NCBI GenBank assembly: GCA_003864495.1
Contig: ML133456.1
Coordinates: 2,915,255-2,979,254 of the forward strand
Direction: 5' to 3'
DNA: 64,000 bases
Source: Nemopilema nomurai
Taxonomy: Eukaryota; Cnidaria; Scyphozoa; Rhizostomeae; Rhizostomatidae
The notes beneath the pieces are model-generated. The model searched no databases. It had not been told where the DNA came from and saw only the letters and a program-made list of their open reading frames with translations. Position 1 is the stretch's first letter. Each line of letters opens with the position of its first letter. This document shows positions 38,576 through 64,000 of the stretch, piece after piece. Position numbers and translations under genes: made by a program.

Positions 38576-40033
38576 CTAAAGCAACATGGCTATGAAAAAT
38601 TGTACAAACAATAGAAGGCAGCTGAAAATATAGGTCTTGGTTGCATGCGATGTTTTTTTAGATACAAATGCCACTCTTTCATTTGGGTTCTTGTCTGAAA
38701 ACCACATTACCATGCAATTCGAGCTATTGGAATTCTCCTCTGTATAAACATATGATGATCCCCACATCTTCTCGCACAAGGACTTGCCATTCCCATACAT
38801 TTTCTCATATGTCTTACAAGGCTTATCTTTGGGACACATATTTTCACCATGTTCTGTGAAGTTATAATCTTCCAAAACGTTCTCCACACAAATTTCATCA
38901 TATTTACAAGCTCGATACCATCTATCACAAACTGATGCACAGATTGGAACACCTGTTGGCGAAAAATGAAAGATATGGTTAATGGTTCAGAACTTGACAG
39001 GTAAAGCATTGGACATAAGTCATTTGACAACTTAGTGATGTGGTTGGAATCATTGTGAGAAGTCCAGCTCTTCCTTACTTTCAATAAGTTACAAATCTCT
39101 ACTTTTAAAAAAAATCATTGCAATAACTTCATAATATTCATTTGATTGCTTCTTGGAGACCGGATTGATTAGCAACTAATACCTACACAATTTTAGTTGA
39201 AAAATAGTTCATATGATAACATGTGTCATCGAATAAGGAATCATATATATGAAAGTTAACAAAAAAGGAAAAATTACAACAAGATGATACTTTGAAGAAT
39301 ATATAATGAAACAAACCTTTTATAACTTCAATGGGTGGCTTTCCCACCACTGCCTTCCATTTGTAAACATATGGTGAACATTGATAAAAGCATTCCTAAA
39401 AGACCAATATTGAATTTGTTACTGAATTGCTCTACAAACCACTAACAACAAGGTCTTACTTTAACTTCAAACAAACGCGTTGTGAAGTAAACAGTTTCAT
39501 TTAACATCAGTTCAGCAGCTCTATTAAAAAACGGAGGGACAAGTTTAAATCACGACTTAAGTGAAAACATTGCGAGGCTTGATCAATGTGTGAACCTTAA
39601 GCTTTTCATTCCAGTTTGAAATATTATTTATATTGAAGGAGGAAGCCAAGTGTGATTTTGGGATACATAATGACCATAATTTTTACGCCGCTTTTACATG
39701 GAACGAGCCTCTATTATATACCTGGTTAACCCAGAATCTCTCACAAGCAGACGACAGTCGCCTACATCTGTGCCAGTCGTGTCCATACAGCTTTTTCGTT
39801 TGATTCGCTGCCAACTCTTTCGTGAATTCATCGGTGCAGCAAGCTTTGTTCTTCCAAGGTTTGCATTCTACGTACTGTGCAGTTTCAGGCCCAGGTGTTT
39901 TTCTATGAAACTTTCCCTTTATACACTGGTCTTGCCCAGCTAAGAAACCGATTTGCAGGAGTAGAACTAATATGACGGGCGACATCGCAAACATCTTGAA
40001 TGACCCTTGATTCCCTTTTAACGTCCTCATCAC
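38576..40033 (-). CDS. Folate-receptor-family protein, GPI-anchored
   Basis: Three exons on the minus strand: 39722-40033, 39317-39395, 38576-38952, in matching phases, giving 255 residues (human folate receptors are close to this length). Features: an N-terminal hydrophobic signal (VILVLLLQIGFLAG; Met14 is a likelier start than Met1 for a signal peptide), many Cys in the family spacing (CKPWKNKACC, ECFYQCSP, VPICASVCDRW, NCMVMWF), the conserved NPNERVA close to the C-terminus, N-glycosylation sequons (NQT, NFT, NSS) and a C-terminal hydrophobic tail with a Ser/Thr-rich lead, as in GPI-anchored receptors. Family (Folate_rec) assignment is strong. The tryptophan-rich folate pocket segment is not preserved, so folate, riboflavin or another ligand are all possible. 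The start lies 174 bp from the divergent ERCC3 start. Confidence 0.9.
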
Positions 40034-40206
40034 AGAATCCTCACCATGCTGCTAATGTCAATATCAATCGAAACGAGGTTACATTTTGTACCGATTCTCC
40101 TTAATACAATATTTCCCACCCTATAAGAGATGCTGCAGACTTGAAAAGTTTTCCAACGAGAGGAATCGAATTCGACATAGGAAAATTCGGTAAAGTTGGA
40201 ATTAAA
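40034..40206. promoter_or_regulatory. Probable bidirectional promoter
   Basis: The divergent first codons of the folate-receptor-like gene (minus, 40033 or 39994) and ERCC3 (plus, 40207) are only about 170-210 bp apart, so both transcripts must start from this short interval or from further 5' exons. I see no clear TATA box; no specific factor site is claimed. Confidence 0.55.
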
Positions 40207-58314
<18,108 letters not shown>

Positions 58315-61300
58315 AGCGATTTGCAGTGGTGCTTATTTAGTTGGTAATCATGAATTATTCCAAGTATTGTTTTTGTAAGTTCTTTGTCAGATCCATCCCT
58401 TGCACAGAAATGAGGTACAAGGTGATCAAATTCCTACATGAATTTAGGTGGAGTAGAGAAATATTGTTTGTTGCTTTTTCTTCACTTCGTCTCACTTTAA
58501 CATGCCATTCAGCAAAATCTCATCGGAACATGCAGTTCACTGTAGCCTTACAGCACCACCAAAAACATTCCTTTTTCGAACTTTTTTGAAGTTCATATTT
58601 TTACAAACCATCAGAAGTTCTGTTTCAATTGAATAATCGAAAATTTGTCTCAAAGTATCTCCCATTTATAAGTGAAAATTGTTTGGAACGTCGATATTAA
58701 AAGGAACAATGATTTTCACATAATCAAACCACTTTTTGCCCGACACCTCGTAAAGTATGCAAATGCCTAAAAATAACACAACGCTGAAACAATACATTTC
58801 TAGTTGCGGATCTGAAACCACGTGACCGTTGTGAAAAGTGTACAATTGGCTGTGTCATTAGCGTATCCGCATCTCTTTTAGAAGAGTCAAAGTTAAAAGG
58901 CAAACTCTTTCTGTCCACAAAAATGTCACATCCAACCTTGTATCATACTTATTCGGCCTTGCCCCTCATTCTACCTTGCTTTTGAGCTTTGATTCAATGA
59001 TTCAATGTTGGATTGGTATCAACCAAACAGACGTTGCTTTGATCAACTGTAATTTCTGTCTAGATTTATTTTCTGGTAATGTTTTCCGTAGCATCAGCCT
59101 ATTTTGTAAATCTAACCAAAAGGTTTTATAGTTTGAGATATTTCTAGGTACATGCCTTTACAGGTTTGTATTAGATCGCATCGAACCGAACCATACCGCT
59201 AAGCTGGGTTGTGATTCTGTTGCTTTTCATGAGATACTTTTCATTGCAAATCTTGATGATCGAACTCCGTTAGCGGCTGGTGAAATCACAATGAAATCGA
59301 TTAGATTAAGTTAGGTTTGGATGCTACAAAGAGGTTTCTGGGAGGGGAGCTGAAGGATACTAGATAGAACCCCGTCTCGTGCCCTTTTTTTTAGTCTTGA
59401 GCTCCTTTTTGCTCAAATATATTTCTTTCGGCAAGGTTTGTAACTTGCAACTTGTTCCTGCCATTCGTGCGTTCGTGATTTGAAGGTGCTGCTTCCTCAA
59501 TCGAATGTACCAACTGCACGCTGATCACACTCGCGCCGATAAGTAGCTCACGAACATGCAAAGTGACGAAATGGTAGTCTAACGAGCCTTTGTTGTTTAA
59601 TGGACTTATCTTCTTCAAAGTTGTGTTTGCTACAGGATCCATTTCATCCCAGGGATGATTCAGCTAATCAGCATAAGTCACTTAAACTTTATTCGTACCA
59701 ATCAACGTCTGGCCTCGCAATGACCAGCTACATGTGATCATGTGTCGTCCTATCTGCACACAAATCTTTAAATTTAATTGAGACACAGGCCATATTTAAA
59801 TTCATGCAAGAAGGCATCATAAATGAAAAGGTAAGTGCATACATAGCGATGCTAGGTGAAATGGTGTGATAAAAAGGTTAGAATGGTTAGAATAGTACGG
59901 TTGATAGCGACGCAAAGAAACAATACGCAACAAGCGACTTGATGCTGTTGTCATAGGCCACAAATGTAACCCTTGCTTCGATCTCCATTCCCATTACATC
60001 CATCTAAAACTATCAATTCCCATTACATCCGCCTGTTTCCAATATCATAAAATAACCTAATGCACTATTGCCAAGGTTTTTGAAATTGCAATGCGACTTA
60101 AAGTTCTGAATAAGCATCAGCGATTCAGCGACAAAATGGTGACGTCATTGAGATCTATAATCATGAAGTGAAGGCTAAACCGTGTACCCTAAAGCTCTAC
60201 AATAACATCACTAGATGTGTCAGAATAATAGTAACATTAACTGCAGCCGAGGTTATGTTATATTTGTCTTTGTAAACCGAACCGCGTTGAGACTCTTTCG
60301 AGCACCGGTTCAGCTGATAGCAAATCCACAAAACAGAGTGGCAGTTTGGCTCACATGATGCCTCGTTTATACAAACTCTGAGTCCTTCGGGAGCAATTTG
60401 GTTCCTTTGCTGACACTTTCTTGGGTATTGGTCCAAGCTGTGATGGCAAGTTCTTGGCCAACTTACTGATTCAATGTTACATGACGATGCAATGTTACAT
60501 GGATTCTGTTTGAAAGGATGAAAATGAAATCCAGCCTCTTTGATTCATTTGCGTTCACTTTGACCTTCTCCAAAAACAACTGTTACCTGTTAATTAACCT
60601 TAGGCCTTTCGATGGCCAAGCCAACCTGTGGTGTACCTTTCAATCAGAATGACTAGATGCTAATAATTGCGTGGGTTTAGATTGCGCTGCTCGTGTTAAA
60701 GTATTCTACGAATGCGTTTCAATGACCTCGTTTTTTGGTATATTGGTCATCCGACCATCTTTTTTCCAATAAGTTACGATGCTCATTCTGGCGTTGACCC
60801 AAAAGCGCTCAATGTAGGTGCTCAATGCCTATTGACTACATTTCACTTTCTCTCTTTTCGGCTACATTACGGTTTCATCACAGTTTCATTTGCCTCCATC
60901 TTGCATTGACATCTGAGTACATCCTTCCTTGCAAATGTAGCATCGTTTTCGCGTTTGGAGTCTAAGGTACAGCTAGATGTCAACCGACCTACAGAGCAGA
61001 TAATCTTGGAGTCTTTGATCAGATAACTTTCTTGGAGCTAGGCTTCCTCCAGGCCGCCAAATGTGAATATTTTGATTTAATTTCTATTGCTTCCTACGTG
61101 GCCTCTGATAATATTTTGCTCTACAATTTAGTAGGGGGTGCTCTCCGAGTTCGCCGGCATTGCTTGAATGCGAGGGTGTATGAAAGGCATCGTCTATCGA
61201 AAGTAAGGAAACATAACGCATGCTGCGGGCTTTCATTGGTGGTGTCATAGACTGTTCGCAAAAGCTAGTAGTGTTAACATATCTGCCTTTCTAAAGTGAA

Positions 61301-63586
61301 AGACTTTATTGCAGTGAATCTGAGATCAAGTTTGGTTAGAGATGTTAGGTTCCCAAGATTACTACACCTGTGAAGGGATCCTGGAGATTTATTCACTTAT
61401 ATAAGGATTATCTTGTTTCCATTTTTGCTAGACGCAAACATTATAACGAAGATTGTAGAATTACATCTTCTTTCCGCTGGCTGAAAGGTACCTGCCAAGC
61501 TCTTTGCACGAATTCTAGCATTATGTCGAGTGTATCATTCATTTTCATTATCGCCAAATCTAACTCAAGATGCGATTTCTAGAACAAAAAGCCTTAGGAT
61601 GTAGTAAATACCTATCCAATTCTAAACTTACTGAGGCAATCAAGGGGCACTTTAGGAGATAGAAGTGGGCGGCAAAAGGTAAAACGCATAGTGGCGATAT
61701 GTTATGAATTGATAGCGTCAACTTACAAGCCGAGTAAACTCATGCCCCTTTTCTATATTGTCCTTTTGGTTTTTGAGGGTCGGATCTTTTGGTTTTTGAA
61801 GGTCGGCTTATTTGGGAAACTTCGGCGTTAACATGACGGATTTAATCATATGATTTTGAGCTTATAATTAAAAAACATATGCATGACAATTTTCCTGCTT
61901 TGATAAAATGTTAATAATCCCAATCAGAGATATTTTTGCATAGCTTGATTGGACTCGATTTAATTATTCAGTGTGGCCGATGGGCGCCTAAACACTGGTA
62001 GCGAGAAAAGAAACTCATTGGCTCCGCAAAAAAAATATTTTTAGATGAGGAGGACAGCTTTCAATACGTCGACTCAACCGGTGAAAAATCGGTGTACCAT
62101 GTAGACTGGTCAAATCAATTTTTCTATGAGTTCTTCGTCCCGGGTTACAACTGTTTTTAATGCACGCTTATAAAGTGACTCATCGTCTCCATTTTCTATT
62201 TTCATCGTTTTGAATTTTGTTGTTAAATCGAAGTCATTATTGAGTATCTTAGAATATTATAAAAAATATTCATGTTAACAGTAACGGGCTTTAGCCGTTG
62301 ACATTAATTGTATTTTAGCTTACAATTAGTGTACGGGTTTTCACTAGAATCATTATTGCCAAACTCTGTACGTCAGAAAGGTAATCAAGTTGATTGGGAA
62401 AGCAAGCAGAAGGCTTCCCCATGTTAGGCCCTTCGTCTCCAACCAAGCTCGAGATGATAATTAAGGCCTTGTTTTCGTTGCAGGGTGGTCTTTAGAAATC
62501 AAAACCAACTTTTCTGGCATCGATTAATTCCTCTCTTGTCTAAAGCCAACACCAATTATTCTTCTAAACATCTGTTTCTAACCATAATCAATAAAAGACT
62601 AGGCACCTGTCAGCTGCTGTGGCTAATTGATGGAACGAACATGCTTCGCAGAGGTGGAGGGGCGGAGCCATATTGTCCACCCACTGCTTTTTGTTTCCAA
62701 AAGCCTTATGCTATCTACAAACTAATTCTACATCTAAACTCACTTTTGAGATTAACTGCTATTCCTAGTTGTCTAAATGCTCATCCTATCGTCTTAGTGC
62801 ATCAAATCTGATCGATTGGTTCATGGGATTCTTTCAAGGGCCAACCATTGACCAGATTTGTTCAAGCTGTCTTTAGTAATCCGACACTTCGTAAATCTTA
62901 CTATTTTGCGTAGAACATATTTTCCAGAGGCAATTTTAGTAAACAGATTCAGGATTTATTCGGGATATAAAGATTCATCTCGCTATAATTCATTGGTGTT
63001 TTAGCTCAGCCTCCAGATGCAGCCCTCTCAACATCCAAATAACTAAATGATTCACTTCAAAGGTAGGTGTTTCATACGAAAATGGTCTCTTTGTCTGAAT
63101 AGTGGCTCTCCACTGCATTATATTGAATAGCTTTGAGCAGCTAAAAGGGCATCTCTGTAGACATTCATTATTGCATAGAATCATTCGTAAATTCATATTT
63201 TCTTATTGCTGGATTATGGTCGTTGAAGATTCTTTTACGAACCTATTTTTGTCAAATTGGGTACCTGAATTCCAAATGAAACTTTGCCTGGCTTCTAGGG
63301 AAAATGTTTTGTGTTCTAGAAATAACATTAGAACATTTTGCACCAACATTTGTTAAGTTAAATGATCATCATGAACTGCTATCGAATTCTATTCCATGCT
63401 TTCTGGCCTGGCAATTCACTTTCGCTGCAACAGCAGGCTATAGGAAGCTCTAATCAACATCTTCATCAAATATTAATTCCCTTTTGCCAAATCAGAGTCT
63501 TGAATCGTATGGTGTGTTCTAGATAATGACCACTCTGCATTCGTTTTAATTCGACTAAAGTAAGACCAGACCGAGAAGCAACAGCG
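58315..63586. other. Interval downstream of ERCC3, no gene recognised
   Basis: The first part holds the ERCC3 3' UTR. Beyond it I see only short ORFs without family features. The better-looking ones are 59391-59642 (minus, 83 codons, ATG in good context) and 60197-60436 (minus, 79 codons, Cys-containing with a hydrophobic end), but neither has support beyond being open. A short duplication of TTTTGGTTTTTGAxGGTCGG lies at 61768-61806. Confidence 0.4.
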
Positions 63587-63613
63587 ATGGAGGCAAACCA
63601 GATGAAAGCTCTA
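63587..63613 (+). CDS. Possible first coding exon of an unknown gene
   Basis: ATG in strong context (ACAGCGATGG) opens nine codons (MEANQMKAL) ending at a consensus donor GTAAGT in phase 0. If real, the rest of the gene lies to the right, mostly outside the window. No product can be assigned. Confidence 0.3.
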
Positions 63614-64000
63614 GTAAGTTCAAAACACCTTCTACTTCTCCACCTGCCATCGAGTACCGAAGCACCAATACCCCTTTTTACAGACTGTTCTGAGCAACGC
63701 TACGTATTTTAGTTCCTGCTCAACTCGGCGTTCGTTTTACTTAAGCGTGATCGTTTTAACATGGTTGTAAAAGACTGGCTAAATGTTGGTCTTACCTTAT
63801 CGTTACCCTTATCTCATCAAGTTATCCTTGAACGAACTCGTGATCCAGAAATTCATCGCATTTGTGCGTGCTTAGGAGACGAGTTTGCCGCCTTAAGTCC
63901 AACTTGAGTTCGCTTATATTAGCATGCTAAGAACCTCTTAGGTCTCTGCTTAGCTTGGTCAGTACCACATCGCAATTCATACTCGACATCCATAAATCAT

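Overview
The window is animal nuclear DNA: A+T-rich, with genes cut into many short exons by GT-AG introns, many simple repeats and no bacterial gene organisation. The gene set (a TMC channel, a single-exon class A GPCR, a GRB7/10/14-type adaptor, a LanC-like protein, a CNBD2-like protein, a folate-receptor-family protein and the XPB helicase of TFIIH) is metazoan. A single-exon GPCR beside very intron-rich housekeeping genes fits an invertebrate. A cnidarian or similar early-branching animal is my best guess, but the sequence does not prove it.

Layout. (1) 1051-4987, plus strand: 3' half of a TMC gene, with a 30-bp minisatellite in one intron. (2) 7252-8259, plus: intact one-exon GPCR. (3) 8839 to about 16305, minus: GRB7/10/14-like adaptor (RA, PH, BPS, SH2), tail to tail with the GPCR. 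(4) 16.3-24.1 kb: no gene I can name, only minisatellites and a decayed ORF. (5) 24119-27607, minus: LanC-like (LANCL) gene, plus a probable 5' UTR exon near 28.3 kb. (6) 29799 to about 37107, minus: CNBD2-like protein with two cyclic-nucleotide-binding-type domains. (7) 38576-40033, minus: GPI-anchored folate-receptor-family protein in three exons. (8) 40207-58314, plus: complete ERCC3/XPB in 39 coding exons, head to head with gene 7 across about 170 bp. (9) 58.3-64 kb: no gene I can name, with a possible first coding exon at 63587.

Gene models were built by hand: homologous segments were found by reading, each was bounded by AG and GT dinucleotides, and codon phase was required to match across every intron. 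ERCC3 closes to 2415 coding bases (804 residues) and the CNBD2-like model to 1800 coding bases, both exact multiples of three. The genes do not form a pathway; their neighbourhood is ordinary animal gene order. The nearest thing to shared regulation is the probable bidirectional promoter between the folate-receptor-like gene and ERCC3. I found no convincing new biological system. The more notable points are the extreme splitting of ERCC3, a GC-AG intron in its helicase motif VI region, small duplications touching its splice sites, and receptor-type proteins (GPCR, folate-receptor-like) with substituted signature residues.
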